A stretch of DNA of 42,730 nucleotides from Amycolatopsis taiwanensis DSM 45107 (lineage in GTDB: Bacteria; Actinomycetota; Actinomycetes; Mycobacteriales; Pseudonocardiaceae), in contig NZ_JAFB01000037.1 of assembly GCF_000519205.1 (NCBI RefSeq), positions 1-42,730 on the forward strand, in the 5' to 3' direction. Under the pieces are notes generated by a model. It saw only the letters and a list, made by a program, of their open reading frames with translations, did no database searches and was not told the origin of the DNA. Of the stretch, positions 32,240-41,486 are shown piece after piece. A program made the translations under genes and the position numbers. Each line of letters starts with the position of its first letter. The first letter of the stretch is position 1.

Positions 32240-33156
32240 GGTCGGGCGCCTTTCGACGTGTCGGGCGTGAGATCGGCTGACAGGCCGGCCACCATGCGGT
32301 CGTCGCCCTTGCTCAGGCGGACCTCGGCGGTGTCACGGGAGGGGAGCGCCACCTTCACGCGGGCGTTCTCGCCGCAGAACAAGGGGGCGGTGTTGCGGTG
32401 GACCAGTTGCCGCACTGAGCGTTCCGGATGCTCCAGGCGGAGGCACTCGGCGAGCGCCAGTGTCGAGAGTGGACCGTGCACGACGAGCCCCGGGTAGCCC
32501 TCGATGTGGGTGGCGTACGGCCAGTCGTAATGGATCCGGTGGGGGTTGGCGGTCGCCGCGCTGAACCGCATCAGCAGGGTGGGATCGGTCCGGAAGCACC
32601 AGCCCGCGCGGTCCGGGAGCAGCGGTGTGCCGACCGGCTCGGCGGTGGCCGGGACGGTGGGATCCGGAAGGTCGGACGGCGCCGGTGCGGGGGTGGCTTC
32701 GCGGTAGACGAGATCCTGTCGTTCCTCCAGCAGCAGATCACCGTCGAGGTCGCGGAGCCGGATGCCGACCCGGACGATCACCAAGGCGCCGCTCCGCCCG
32801 ACCTTCTCCTGGATCGAGTCGACCCGAGCCTGTCGGACCACTCGGGCGCCGACCCGCAGGTCACCGTGCAGTGTGACTTCCCCGCCGGCGAACATCCGGC
32901 GTGGGAGGTCGACCGGTGGCAGGGTTTCTCCGCGGCGGGGGTGCCCGTCGGGGCCGATGGCCGACGAGACGGGCCACCGCGGCAGCGCTACCCAATGCCA
33001 CAGGGGAGGGAGCGCCTCGCCCGCACCAGGCACGGGGGCACCGCTGTCCAGAAGCGCGCCGAGCGCGGCGACCGGTGCCGCGTCCAGTGTTTCCACCGAG
33101 GTCGTCTCGGGTGCTGTCCAGCCCCGGTAGGTGACCGGGTCGTGCTCCTTTCTCAC
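32236..33156 (-). CDS. HTD2 / mesaconyl-CoA hydratase-like dehydratase (FAS1-type double hot-dog)
   Basis: 306 residues from GTG 33156, which overlaps the SDR stop (GTGA 33153-33156); the same open frame runs on to 33714 only as a shadow of the SDR gene. The N-terminal half ([40 protein letters not shown]) and the C-terminal half ([39 protein letters not shown]) are the two hot-dog units of HTD2/mesaconyl-C4-CoA hydratases. They hydrate branched or dicarboxylic enoyl-CoAs. A second hydratase (MaoC) is in the same operon, so the two may serve different intermediates. The exact substrate is not determined. Confidence 0.8.
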   Translation of the reverse strand: MRKEHDPVTYRGWTAPETTSVETLDAAPVAALGALLDSGAPVPGAGEALPPLWHWVALPRWPVSSAIGPDGHPRRGETLPPVDLPRRMFAGGEVTLHGDLRVGARVVRQARVDSIQEKVGRSGALVIVRVGIRLRDLDGDLLLEERQDLVYREATPAPAPSDLPDPTVPATAEPVGTPLLPDRAGWCFRTDPTLLMRFSAATANPHRIHYDWPYATHIEGYPGLVVHGPLSTLALAECLRLEHPERSVRQLVHRNTAPLFCGENARVKVALPSRDTAEVRLSKGDDRMVAGLSADLTPDTSKGARP

Positions 33157-33890
33157 ATGAACCGCCCGCCGGTCACCTCGGCCACCGTGCCGATCATGTA
33201 GGACGAGAGCGACGAGGCGTAGAAAAGCGCCACGTTCGCCACCTCGGCCGGCTCGCCCGCCCGGCCCATGGGGATCTCGGCCATCTTCTGGTCCCAAGCC
33301 TTGCGGGGCATGGCCTCGGTCATCGCCGAGCGGATCAGACCGGGCTGGATGGCGTTGACGCGGACGCCGTGGTGGGCCATCTCCTTGGCAGCTGCCTTCG
33401 TCAGGCCGACGATGCCGGCCTTGGCGGCGGAGTAGTTGGTCTGGCCGACCATGCCGACTTTGCCGGAGAGAGAGGAGATGTTCACGATGGCACCCGACTT
33501 CTGCTCCCGCATCCGGGCCGCGGCCAGGCGGGTGCCGTTCCAGCAGCCCTTCAGGTGCACGGCGACCACCTGGTCGAACTGCTCCTCGGTCATCGTGCGC
33601 ATGGTCGCGTCGCGGGTGATTCCCGCGTTGTTCACGACGACGTCCAGAGAGCCGAAGGTCCCGTGGGCGGTCTCGAGTGCCCGTTCCACGTCGGCGGCCG
33701 ACACCACGTCGCACGCTACGCCGACGGCGGCGTGTGGGCCGAGCCCCTTGGCCGCCCGTTCGGCGGCGGCCCCGTCCAGGTCGGCGAGCACAACGCGAGC
33801 GCCCTCGGCCACGAAAAGTTCGGCGATGGCCAGGCCGATGCCCTGGGCACCACCGGTGATCACCGCGGTTTTGCCGTCGAGAAGTGCCAT
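33153..33890 (-). CDS. Short-chain dehydrogenase/reductase (3-hydroxyacyl-CoA dehydrogenase-like)
   Basis: 245 residues from ATG 33890, overlapping the dehydrogenase stop by one base. Classical SDR motifs: TGGAQGIG at 12-19, NNAG at 87-90, catalytic Ser140 in VNISSLSG, Tyr153 and Lys157 in YSAAK, and [13 protein letters not shown]. The Asp at the end of beta-strand 2 (VVLADLDG) points to NAD(H). It probably oxidises the 3-hydroxyacyl-CoA made by the hydratases to the 3-keto ester cleaved by the thiolase. FabG-like reductase activity is the alternative. Confidence 0.9.
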   Translation of the reverse strand: MALLDGKTAVITGGAQGIGLAIAELFVAEGARVVLADLDGAAAERAAKGLGPHAAVGVACDVVSAADVERALETAHGTFGSLDVVVNNAGITRDATMRTMTEEQFDQVVAVHLKGCWNGTRLAAARMREQKSGAIVNISSLSGKVGMVGQTNYSAAKAGIVGLTKAAAKEMAHHGVRVNAIQPGLIRSAMTEAMPRKAWDQKMAEIPMGRAGEPAEVANVALFYASSLSSYMIGTVAEVTGGRFM

Positions 33891-35059
33891 CAGCTGCTCC
33901 GGTTCGGGTTGTTTCGGTCGCGCGCCACCATCTGGCTGGCGATCACGTTCTTCTGGATCTCGTTGGTGCCCTCACCGACGATCATCAGCGGCGCGTCGCG
34001 GAAGTAGCGTTCGACGTCGTACTCACGCGAGTACCCGTAGCCGCCGTGGACCCGGATCGCGTCGAGTGCGACCTGCATTGCGGCCTCGGAGGCGAAAAGC
34101 TTGGCCATGCCGGCCTCCATGTCGGCGCGGTCGCCGGAGTCGAGCCGATGCGCGGCGTCGAGGGTCATCAGCCGGGCGGCGCGCATCTTGGTTCCCATGT
34201 CGGCGAGCAGGTTGCCCACCGCCTGGTGCTTCCAGATCGGCTTCCCGAAGCTTTCTCGTTGCTGGGCATAGGACAGCGCGTCGTCGAGCGCGGCCTGTCC
34301 GACGCCGACGGCCCGCGCGGCGACCTGGATGCGACCCACTTCGAGACCGCGCATCATGTGGCTCCACCCGAGGTTCGGCTGCCCGCCCAGGATGGCGCTG
34401 GTGGGCACCCGCATCTGGTCGAAGGTCAGCTCGCAGGCTTCCACGCCGCGGTAGCCGAGCTTGGGAAGCTTGCCCGACACGGTGAGGCCTGCACCGGGTT
34501 CCACCAGCACCACGCTCATGCCCTTGTGGGCCGGCTCGGCCGTCCGGTCGGTCCGGCACAGCAGGCCGATGAGTCCCGCGTGCTGGGCATTGGAGATCCA
34601 CGTCTTCGAGCCGGTGATGACCAGTTCGTCGCCGTCGAGGGTGGCGTGGGTGCGCATCCGTTGCAGGTCGCTGCCGCCCGATGGCTCGGTCAGGGCCATG
34701 GTCGCGCGCAGGGTGCCGTCGGCCATCCGGGGCAGGTATGTCGACTGCTGCTCGGGGGTGCCGAACTCCCGGATCAGGTAGCTGATCACCGAGTGGCCGC
34801 CGATGGCCCCGGCCAGGCTCATCCAGCCGCGGGCGAGTTCCTCGGTGATGCGCGCGAAGCACGTGGTGCTGACGTCGACGCCCCCGTGCGCGGCCGGTAC
34901 GAGCAGTCCGAAGAACCCGAGTTCCTTCATCATCTCGATGAACTCCTCCGGGTAGATGTCGTCGGCTTCGAACTCGCGGACGCGCGGGCGCACCCGGTCG
35001 TCGACGAATTCGGCGACCAAGCGGACCATGTCCTGCTCATCGGGGGTGAGGGTGCTCAT
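33890..35059 (-). CDS. Acyl-CoA dehydrogenase (operon copy)
   Basis: 389 residues from ATG 35059 with AGGAGA about six bases upstream; the ATGA overlap with the CoA-transferase couples the two. Motifs include [73 protein letters not shown] and [20 protein letters not shown] with the C-terminal Glu base. It introduces the 2,3-double bond. It is related to the copy at 27699-28889 (shared ARGWMS...YL, SGGSD/LGSD, GGYGYSxEYxxERxxR), which suggests a duplication with divided substrate range. Confidence 0.92.
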   Translation of the reverse strand: MSTLTPDEQDMVRLVAEFVDDRVRPRVREFEADDIYPEEFIEMMKELGFFGLLVPAAHGGVDVSTTCFARITEELARGWMSLAGAIGGHSVISYLIREFGTPEQQSTYLPRMADGTLRATMALTEPSGGSDLQRMRTHATLDGDELVITGSKTWISNAQHAGLIGLLCRTDRTAEPAHKGMSVVLVEPGAGLTVSGKLPKLGYRGVEACELTFDQMRVPTSAILGGQPNLGWSHMMRGLEVGRIQVAARAVGVGQAALDDALSYAQQRESFGKPIWKHQAVGNLLADMGTKMRAARLMTLDAAHRLDSGDRADMEAGMAKLFASEAAMQVALDAIRVHGGYGYSREYDVERYFRDAPLMIVGEGTNEIQKNVIASQMVARDRNNPNRSS

Positions 35060-36351
35060 CGGTCTCTCCTGGGGTCGGGCGGATGAGGACAGTGATACGC
35101 CGTCCGTTCGGCGGGGATGGCGATCACGCCGCGTTCGGCGAGGTCGGCGAGCGCGGCCGCGTCGAGGCCGAGGGCATCGGCGAGCACCGAGGCGGTGTCC
35201 TGCCCGACGAGGGGAGCCGGCGCCGGTGCGGCCCGCCGGCCGTCGATGACCAGGGGCGAGCCGGGCGCGACGAGGCGGCCGACCCCCGGCTGGTCCACGG
35301 TGGCGAAGAGCGGGTGCTCGCGCAGCAGCCGGGCGTCGTCGGCGGCCAGGTCGGTGAAGCTGCGGTAGGGCGACCAGAGGATGCGGGTGTTCGCGAGGGC
35401 CTCGGTGACGTGTGCCGTCGGATGCTTCTCGAACCACGCGGCGACCAGGCCCCCGAGCACGGTGCGGTGGCGGAAGCGGTCTCCCTCGTCGGAGAAGTCC
35501 GCCCCCAGCGCCTGGGCAAGCGCGGACACGGCGTCTTCGAGCCCGGTGACCCGGAGCAGGTCGTGCCACTGGCGCGGCGTCAGGGCCACGAGCATGACGC
35601 GGTCGCCGTCGGCGGTGGTGAAGTCGCGGCCGAAGGTCCCGTAGACGTAGTTGCCGGTCGACTCGCGCCGTACGGACGGCCGGAGCTGCGCCTCGGCCAG
35701 GTAGCCGAGGTTGCCGGCGCCCGCGAGGGCCACGTCCTCGAGGGCGACACGGACCTGGGAGCCCTCGCCGGTGAGTGTCCGTCGTCGTTCGGCGGCGAGC
35801 AGGCCGGTGGCGAGGTGGAGGCCCGCGGTGAGGTCCCAGGCAGGAACCGGACTGTTGACGGGTGCGTCGTGGTCTTCGGGACCGGTGACGAGCGGGAAGC
35901 CGGTGGCCGCCTGGACGGTGTAGTCGACGGCGGTGCCGCCGTCGTGCCGTCCGGTGAGCAGGACGTGGATAACGTCGGCACGGCGCGTCCGAAGTGCGTC
36001 GTATCGGAACTCCGGCCAGCGCTCGCTGTTGGTGACCAGGATGCCGCCGGCGGGGGCTCCCGAGACCACCAGGTCGGACACGAGCCGGCGGCCCTCCGTC
36101 TTCGTGTAGTCGACGGTGATTGCCCGCTTGCCGGGGTTGAGGCCGTTCCAGTAGAGGCTGACGCCGTCGTTCGTGAGCGGCCAGCGAGTTCGGTCCGGAG
36201 CGCCTTCGAGGGGCTCGACGCGGATGACCTCGGCACCGAGTTGCGCCAGCACCGTGCCGCACAGGGGAGTGGCGACGAAGCTCGAAACCTCGACGATCCT
36301 GAGTCCGGCGAGCGGCCCGGCCGAGGGCGGAGTCGCCTCAGTGGGGGTCAT
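35056..36351 (-). CDS. CaiB/BaiF-family CoA-transferase (first copy)
   Basis: 431 residues from ATG 36351, which overlaps the MFS stop (ATGA 36348-36351). Class III CoA-transferase features: GLRIVEVSSFVATPLCGTVL, AQLGAEVIRVEPLEGAPDR, YWNGLNPGKRAITVDYTKTE and the catalytic-type Asp143 in TAVDYTVQAATGFP, then LATGLLAAERRRTLTGEGSQ. It transfers CoA between carboxylic acids, commonly succinyl-CoA to a dicarboxylate or carnitine-like substrate. It ends in a short Pro/Arg tail. Confidence 0.9.
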   Translation of the reverse strand: MTPTEATPPSAGPLAGLRIVEVSSFVATPLCGTVLAQLGAEVIRVEPLEGAPDRTRWPLTNDGVSLYWNGLNPGKRAITVDYTKTEGRRLVSDLVVSGAPAGGILVTNSERWPEFRYDALRTRRADVIHVLLTGRHDGGTAVDYTVQAATGFPLVTGPEDHDAPVNSPVPAWDLTAGLHLATGLLAAERRRTLTGEGSQVRVALEDVALAGAGNLGYLAEAQLRPSVRRESTGNYVYGTFGRDFTTADGDRVMLVALTPRQWHDLLRVTGLEDAVSALAQALGADFSDEGDRFRHRTVLGGLVAAWFEKHPTAHVTEALANTRILWSPYRSFTDLAADDARLLREHPLFATVDQPGVGRLVAPGSPLVIDGRRAAPAPAPLVGQDTASVLADALGLDAAALADLAERGVIAIPAERTAYHCPHPPDPRRDR

Positions 36352-37730
36352 GTGCAGCCTTTCCTTGTTGCGGGGATGGGATCGGCAGGTGCGGGCGGAG
36401 CGGTCCAGCGGGCGAGGACCCAGGTGGCGGCGACGAAAACAACCGGCACGCCGTACACAAGGGACAGATGTCCGGTCGGGTAGGCGATCGCGACCCAGGA
36501 GTAGCCAACGGCGAGGCCGGCGAACCGGAGCATGTTGTGCAGGCCGAGCGCGACGCCGTTCGCGGCGGCGGGGGAGGACATCAGGCCGTGCGCCGCCCTC
36601 GCCTGCACGACTCCGATCGCCGAGCCGGTGAGGGCGAGCGCGGCCACCATGGCGGCCACCCCGAGCCCGCGGGGCGCCGTCTCGGGAACGAGGAGGAGGG
36701 CGCCGAGGCCCGCGGCGAGGAATACCAGTCCACCGCGCAGGCTGCGCCTGGTCGATAACCGCTCGGTGATCCGGGAGGACAGCGGAGCGGCCAGCGTCAT
36801 GGCCAGGGCGAGCGCCAGCATGACCAGGCCGATCGGTCCGGGGCCCAGGCCCAGGTCGTGGCCGAGGCGCAGCGGCGTGGCCACGATGGCGACACCCACG
36901 CAACCCATAACCGTGCCGGCGGCAGCCGTGCTCGCGACGTACCGGCGCTCGGTGGTGAGGCCGGCGGGGACGAACGGGCCGGACTTGGTCCGGCCGAGCC
37001 GGCTGTGCCACACCAGTGCGAGCAGGCCCACGACGGCGAAGCAGCCGGCTACCCAGGCGGAGCCCTGCTGGCTGAGCCAGCTGACGGCGCCGACGAGGGC
37101 GCTGATGCCGATCATCAAGGTGGCCATGCCCGACGTGTGGAGCGGTGCTTTCGCGCCGGGGACGGCCGGCACGACGGTCAGGGAGAGCACCAGCAGCACG
37201 AGGCTGAGGAAGGCGTGGGTGAGGAAGACCCAGCGCCACCCGAGTGTGTCGGCGACGAACCCGCCGAGCGGCGGGCCGAGGGACTGCCCCACCCCGATGG
37301 CGGCGGCCCAGCCCGCCATCGCCCGGGCCCGGTGCCGGGCCCAATAGCGGCCGAGGACCTGCTGCACCGCGGGCGGGATCGCGGAGCACGCGACCCCTTG
37401 CAAAGCACGCATCACGACAAGGAACGCCAAGTTCTGGCTCAGCGCGGCACCGGCCTGGGCCGCCACCATCAGCAGCAGCGACCAGCCCAGCACCTGTCGC
37501 GAGCCGAAGCGCTGGCACATCCACCCGGACAGCGGGGCGCAGAGCACCATCGCGAGCGTGAACGCGCTGACCGCGAAGACGATCCCGCGCGGTGAGGCCC
37601 CGATCGCGTGCGCGATGACGTTGATCGGCGCACTGATGATCGTGCTCGACAAGGTGCCCAGTGTCGTGCACGCGAGGAGCGCGGCGTACGCCGTTCGCGG
37701 CGGAGTGGAGGCGAGGTGGGTCTGGCTCAT
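36348..37730 (-). CDS. MFS transporter within the catabolic operon
   Basis: 460 residues from ATG 37730, overlapping the CoA-transferase beta stop (ATGA). About 12-14 hydrophobic segments: AYAALLACTTLGTLSSTIIS, VSAFTLAMVLCAPLSGWMCQ then RFGSRQVLGWSLLLM (motif A), RALQGVACSAIPPAVQQVL, AAAIGVGQSLGPPLGGFVAD (motif C-like antiporter signature) and later AIGVVQARAAHGLMSS. The motif set is of the DHA2-like drug:H+ antiporter branch. In this operon it may export an intermediate or import the acid substrate. Confidence 0.88.
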   Translation of the reverse strand: MSQTHLASTPPRTAYAALLACTTLGTLSSTIISAPINVIAHAIGASPRGIVFAVSAFTLAMVLCAPLSGWMCQRFGSRQVLGWSLLLMVAAQAGAALSQNLAFLVVMRALQGVACSAIPPAVQQVLGRYWARHRARAMAGWAAAIGVGQSLGPPLGGFVADTLGWRWVFLTHAFLSLVLLVLSLTVVPAVPGAKAPLHTSGMATLMIGISALVGAVSWLSQQGSAWVAGCFAVVGLLALVWHSRLGRTKSGPFVPAGLTTERRYVASTAAAGTVMGCVGVAIVATPLRLGHDLGLGPGPIGLVMLALALAMTLAAPLSSRITERLSTRRSLRGGLVFLAAGLGALLLVPETAPRGLGVAAMVAALALTGSAIGVVQARAAHGLMSSPAAANGVALGLHNMLRFAGLAVGYSWVAIAYPTGHLSLVYGVPVVFVAATWVLARWTAPPAPADPIPATRKGCT

Positions 37731-38533
37731 CGCAGATAGAGCCGGACCGTGTCGATCTCCTCCCGCAGAAGGCGGATCTGCTCGACGGTGGGGCGCTCGG
37801 TCTCCCGTACGTCGTCGGCGACCGGGATGTCCCAGCCGGTGGCGGCGCGCACCTCGTCGACGGTGAGGCCGGGGTGGACCTCGCTGACCACCAGCTCGCC
37901 GAGCTTCTCGGGCCGGCGCAGCACGGCCATGGGGGTGATGACCGTCGAGACGCCGTGGCCCGGCGGCACCATCCGCGGGTCCTCGGCGTGCGCCCGGACG
38001 GGGCTGGGGGAGGTGCAGAAGTCGAGTCGTGCGGGCAGCGCTCCCGGGTCGTGGCGGCGGAGCACCACGATGCACTCGCCGGCGTTGGGCATGATCTCGG
38101 TTGCCCCGCCGCCTCCGGGGAGCCGCACCCTGGGCTGGTCCCAGTCGCCGATGACGCTGGTGTTGAGGCTGCCCCAGCGGTCGACCTGGGCCGCGCCCAG
38201 GAAGCCGACGTCGATGTGACCGCCTTGGAGCACATAGCCGAAGAGCGCCGGCATGCCGAGCACGGCTGCCGCCCCGGAGACGAGCACCGAGTCGGCGATG
38301 CCCTCGGCCAGGCCCTCGGGCTGGGCGCCGCAGATGCCGGACTCGTAGACCAGCTCCAGGTCGGGATTGACGGTCCGGCGGGCGAGGTCGACCGCGAGGG
38401 TCGGCAGGCCGACCCCGGCGAAAACCCGTTGCTTGCCAACGAGTTGCCGCGCCGCGACGGCGGCAAGGAACTCGGTCGTGGACGGCGCGACGTCCGAGAG
38501 CGCCTCGGTGCCGCCTACGGGCCGGCTGCTCAC
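37727..38533 (-). CDS. CoA-transferase beta subunit (GctB/IpdB-like)
   Basis: 268 residues from GTG 38533, overlapping the alpha stop (GTGA). Class I CoA-transferase beta features: KQRVFAGVGLPTLAVDLAR, ELVYESGICGAQPEGL with Glu64 as the likely covalent CoA carrier, PALFGYVLQGGHIDVGFLGA and DRWGSLNTSVIGDW. The tail ENERPTVEQIRLLREEID-like helix is family-typical. With the alpha chain it forms the active enzyme, activating an organic acid or, as in IpdAB, opening a cyclic CoA ester. The two cannot be told apart here. Confidence 0.88.
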   Translation of the reverse strand: MSSRPVGGTEALSDVAPSTTEFLAAVAARQLVGKQRVFAGVGLPTLAVDLARRTVNPDLELVYESGICGAQPEGLAEGIADSVLVSGAAAVLGMPALFGYVLQGGHIDVGFLGAAQVDRWGSLNTSVIGDWDQPRVRLPGGGGATEIMPNAGECIVVLRRHDPGALPARLDFCTSPSPVRAHAEDPRMVPPGHGVSTVITPMAVLRRPEKLGELVVSEVHPGLTVDEVRAATGWDIPVADDVRETERPTVEQIRLLREEIDTVRLYLR

Positions 38534-39462
38534 GCGACCACCCGCCGGCGGCCGAAGTTCACGGGCTGCGAGGTGCGCGGGTCGACCCGCACGCTCTCCC
38601 AGCGCTCGGGGCCCAGCTTCTCCAGATATGCCGCCCGGTCGGGCACGCGGTGCACCCACTCGTCGAGCCACCTGAGCACGGCGTCGCGCTCCTTGCTGAT
38701 CGGCGTCCATTCGCGGTAGAACGCGTTGTCTCGGTCGTAGTGGCCCTGGGCGTACGACGGGTGGGCGCCGCCGCGACACTCGACCACCGCCGACACGGCG
38801 TGCGAGGGCAGGACGGTGCGGTTGGGGTCGGAGCGGACCACGTCCTCGTCGACGACCTCCTCGACGGTGGCGATCACGGTGCGCGCGGCGTAGGCGGCCT
38901 CCTGCTGTGCCCCGATGATGCCCCACATCTGGACGTTGCCGGCGCGGTCGGCGCGCTGGGCGTGCACGATCGTCACGTCCGGGCGCAGGGCCGGGACGAC
39001 GTAGATGTCGGGGCCTCCGTAGGGGTCGGCGACCTTGCGGATCATCGGGTTGAGCCGGGGGAGGTCGCTGCCCGCGTAGGAGCGGAGCGGGAGGAACGGC
39101 AGGCCGGCGGCACCGGCCTGGTAGCGGCAAACCATGCCGTAGTGGCTGTACTCCTCGACCTCGAGCGGCGCGGGGTCGGAGTGCTCGACGCGGCGGCGCA
39201 CCTCGTGCAGCGAGCCGGCCGACCCGCTGGCGAAGAAGGAGGCGACCAGGCGGCGGACGCACCCGGCGGCGATCATCACCTCGGCCAGGATGTCCGGGGT
39301 CATCCGGCAGAAGGTGAGGTTCGTGATGCCCTGGCGGATGATCTCGTGCCCGGCCGCGAAGGGGATCAGGTGCCCGAATCCCTCGAGCGCGACGGTCATC
39401 CCGTTCCCGACGTGGGTTGCCACCGCCGACGGCAGGTCGGTGACCTTGTCTGGGGATGGCAT
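38530..39462 (-). CDS. CoA-transferase alpha subunit (GctA/IpdA-like), first gene of the operon
   Basis: 310 residues from ATG 39462 with GAGGAG six bases upstream. The sequence GMTVALEGFGHLIPFAAGHE, GITNLTFCRMTPDILAEVMI, GCVRRLVASFFASGSAG and GMVCRYQAGAAGLPFLPLRS fits glutaconate-type CoA-transferase alpha chains, and HAQRADRAGNVQMWG is the conserved loop near the CoA. It is divergent from a TesB thioesterase across a short A/T-rich promoter gap, and heads nine consecutively overlapping genes. Confidence 0.88.
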   Translation of the reverse strand: MPSPDKVTDLPSAVATHVGNGMTVALEGFGHLIPFAAGHEIIRQGITNLTFCRMTPDILAEVMIAAGCVRRLVASFFASGSAGSLHEVRRRVEHSDPAPLEVEEYSHYGMVCRYQAGAAGLPFLPLRSYAGSDLPRLNPMIRKVADPYGGPDIYVVPALRPDVTIVHAQRADRAGNVQMWGIIGAQQEAAYAARTVIATVEEVVDEDVVRSDPNRTVLPSHAVSAVVECRGGAHPSYAQGHYDRDNAFYREWTPISKERDAVLRWLDEWVHRVPDRAAYLEKLGPERWESVRVDPRTSQPVNFGRRRVVA

Positions 39463-39547
39463 CGGGGCTCCTCACATCGCACGGTGGGACCGCCCTAATC
39501 TGCCGCCATCGGTGCGGCGAACGCCAATACTTCTTGGGTCACGCATT

Positions 39548-39567
39548 ATTGACGAATACGCATCAAT
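39548..39567. promoter_or_regulatory. Operator-like palindrome in the divergent promoter gap
   Basis: ATTGACG (39548-39554) and CGCATCAAT (39559-39567) form an imperfect inverted repeat in a stretch that is markedly A/T-rich for this genome. It sits between the CoA-transferase operon and the thioesterase, about 90 and 50 bases from their starts, and could serve both promoters. The LysR regulator at 40561-41475 is a candidate binder. Confidence 0.4.
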
Positions 39568-39617
39568 GAGTCGGGAAAGATATCGAAAATAACGAAAAAT
39601 GACGGCACGATGGCGGC

Positions 39618-40520
39618 GTGGATACCAACCTCGCCCTTCCGGCACACGCTGCCTCGATGACGCTGACCGACCTCTTCGAGCTGTTCGACCTCGGGTGCGC
39701 CGACGATCCGCAGCGCCGGGTGAGCAGGTGGATCGGCCGGGCCCAGCCGCAGCCCGCGGACCGGGTCTTCGGTGGCCTGCTGCTGGCGCAATCGCTGGTG
39801 GCGGCGGGACGTACCGCCGGTCCCGAGCAGCGGGCGGTGAGCCTTCAGGCTGACTTCGTGGCCGGTGTGCCCACCGGCGGCCCGCTGCGGTGGGAGGTGG
39901 AGCGGGTCTCCGATGCGTCGTCACTGTGCACGCGCCGGTCGCGCCTGATCGATGACGCGGGCAATGAACTCTTCGGTGCGGTGTCCCGGTGGGCGCGGGT
40001 CCGTGCGGACCAACCGACGTATTCCTCCGCGCGGCCGGTAGAAGCTCCGGACCCCGAGGGCCTGCCCGACCTCGTCGACCGCTTCGCCGGCGACGAGCGC
40101 ATCCCGCCGTGGTGGCGGATGGCGCGGCCGGTGCACTTCCGCCACGTGACGGAGCCGCCGTACCTCACGCCGGCCGGGGAGGGCGACCGGCAGACCACCT
40201 TTCTGCGCGCCACCGGGCCGCTGCCGGCGGACCACGTGCTGCGCGCGGCCCTGGTCGCTTACGTGACCGACATGAGCGTGCTCGAACCGGCCTTCGTGGC
40301 GCTCGGTGCGGCACGCCACCTCCCCGGTGCCCGGATCCTCAGCCTCACCCACGCGCTGACCTTCCATGCCCAGCCCGATCTGGGCGCATGGCACCAGTTC
40401 GACTGCCGGGTGGAGTCGGTGGCACACGGGCGCGCGCACGGCGTCGGCGAACTCTTCGACCCGTTGGGCCGCCACGTCGCCACGGCTTCGCAGGTGGGCC
40501 TGGTCAAGGTCGTCCGCTGA
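39618..40520 (+). CDS. TesB-family acyl-CoA thioesterase
   Basis: 300 residues from GTG 39618; ATG 39657 is an alternative without a better ribosome site. The double hot-dog fold is indicated by LTDLFELFDLGCADDP, RVFGGLLLAQSLVAAGRTAG, SLQADFVAGVPTGGPLRWEV, then AYVTDMSVLEPAF with the catalytic Asp, SLTHALTFHAQPDLG and a closing RHVATASQVGLVKV with the Gln. It hydrolyses acyl-CoA to free acid plus CoA, and may release surplus CoA when the pathway backs up. It is divergent from the operon and convergent with the LysR gene. Confidence 0.88.
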   Translation: MDTNLALPAHAASMTLTDLFELFDLGCADDPQRRVSRWIGRAQPQPADRVFGGLLLAQSLVAAGRTAGPEQRAVSLQADFVAGVPTGGPLRWEVERVSDASSLCTRRSRLIDDAGNELFGAVSRWARVRADQPTYSSARPVEAPDPEGLPDLVDRFAGDERIPPWWRMARPVHFRHVTEPPYLTPAGEGDRQTTFLRATGPLPADHVLRAALVAYVTDMSVLEPAFVALGAARHLPGARILSLTHALTFHAQPDLGAWHQFDCRVESVAHGRAHGVGELFDPLGRHVATASQVGLVKVVR

Positions 40521-40560
40521 CGAGCGCCGCCCGGCTGCGGTCGCGCAGGCCAACAGACAC

Positions 40561-41475
40561 TTAGGCTGCGTTCGGCGGGAGGCTGGGCGTCGGGATCGCC
40601 TCCTCCGACGCCGCCAGGACGGCCTTGAGCGCCGGGTTGGTGTCGCCGTGGCGCCAGATGAGGCGGGAGTAGGTGGGCGTCATTCCCTCGTCGAGTGGGA
40701 TCGCGCGGATGCCTTCCTGGACCACGTTGGCAACCGCGACGTCGATGGAGAACGTGATGCCGACCCCGGCCGCGACCAGCGCCATCGCCGTCCATGTGTC
40801 CGGCGCGGTCTGCACGATGTTGGGGGCATAGCCGGCGGCGTGGGCGTTGCGGATGAACCCGTCGCGCACGCTGGAAGTTGGTTCCGCCGGAAGCATCACG
40901 AATGGCTCGTCGCGCAGCTCGGCCATGCTGACCCGGTCCCGATCCGCGAGCGAATGCTCCTCGGGGACGACGATCACGTGGTGCTCAACGGTCAGGATCC
41001 GGTGATCGATGCCGGGTGGCTCGATCGTCCACCGCACGATCGCGAGGTCGAGGTTTCCGTCCAGCACCGCGCGGCGTGCCTCGTCGTTGAAGGTCCTGCT
41101 GCGCAGTCTGAGTTCGATTCCGGGGTGCTTCTCCCGTACGGTGCGGCCGAGCTGGCCGACCAGCCGGTACGACGACGGGCCGGCGAAGCCCATCCGCACG
41201 CGGCCGGTCTCGCCCCGGCCCGCGGACTGCACCGCTCGCCGGGCCATACGGAAGCCGTCGACGATCTGGCGGGCCGGCTCGACGAGCGCCTCGCCGGCGC
41301 TGGTCAGCCGGACGCTTCGGGTTGTGCGGTCGAAGAGTTGGGCGCCCAGGCCCCGCTCGAGATGCTTGATCGTGCGGCTCAGTGGCGGCTGGGCGATGTG
41401 TAGCCGGTCGGCCGCGCGGCCGAAGTGGAGCTCCTCGGCAACGGCGAGGAACGCCTGAAGGTGGTGCAGATCCAT
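40561..41475 (-). CDS. LysR-family regulator of the CoA-catabolic region
   Basis: 304 residues from ATG 41475 (MDLHHLQAFLAVAEELHFGR). The helix-turn-helix spans RAADRLHIAQPPLSRTIKHL and ERGLGAQLFDRTTRSVRLT (about residues 20-57), followed by the LysR substrate-binding domain (VRMGFAGPSSYRLVGQLGR, VIVVPEEHSLADRD, MALVAAGVGITFSIDVAVAN). It is divergent from the second CaiB/BaiF transferase and most likely controls it. Effector would be a pathway acid or CoA ester. Confidence 0.88.
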   Translation of the reverse strand: MDLHHLQAFLAVAEELHFGRAADRLHIAQPPLSRTIKHLERGLGAQLFDRTTRSVRLTSAGEALVEPARQIVDGFRMARRAVQSAGRGETGRVRMGFAGPSSYRLVGQLGRTVREKHPGIELRLRSRTFNDEARRAVLDGNLDLAIVRWTIEPPGIDHRILTVEHHVIVVPEEHSLADRDRVSMAELRDEPFVMLPAEPTSSVRDGFIRNAHAAGYAPNIVQTAPDTWTAMALVAAGVGITFSIDVAVANVVQEGIRAIPLDEGMTPTYSRLIWRHGDTNPALKAVLAASEEAIPTPSLPPNAA

Positions 41476-41486
41476 GACGGGCACTT

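Noticed and set aside
32236..33714. A 492-codon hydratase with a long N-terminal extension
   Set aside because: The extension is the SDR gene read out of frame; the GTGA overlap at 33153-33156 marks the start.
33890..36262. A 790-codon minus-strand frame as a fused protein
   Set aside because: The acyl-CoA dehydrogenase begins at ATG 35059 with a ribosome site; the preceding Arg/Pro-rich part is a shadow of the CoA-transferase gene.
35056..38466. One open minus-strand frame of 1136 codons
   Set aside because: Only its last 431 codons (from ATG 36351) match a family, CaiB/BaiF. The upstream part is an out-of-frame reading of the MFS and CoA-transferase beta genes, which have clear motifs in their own frames.
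37727..39475. A 582-codon frame as a fused alpha-beta CoA-transferase
   Set aside because: The alpha subunit lies in a different frame (38530-39462); only the part after GTG 38533 is real beta subunit.
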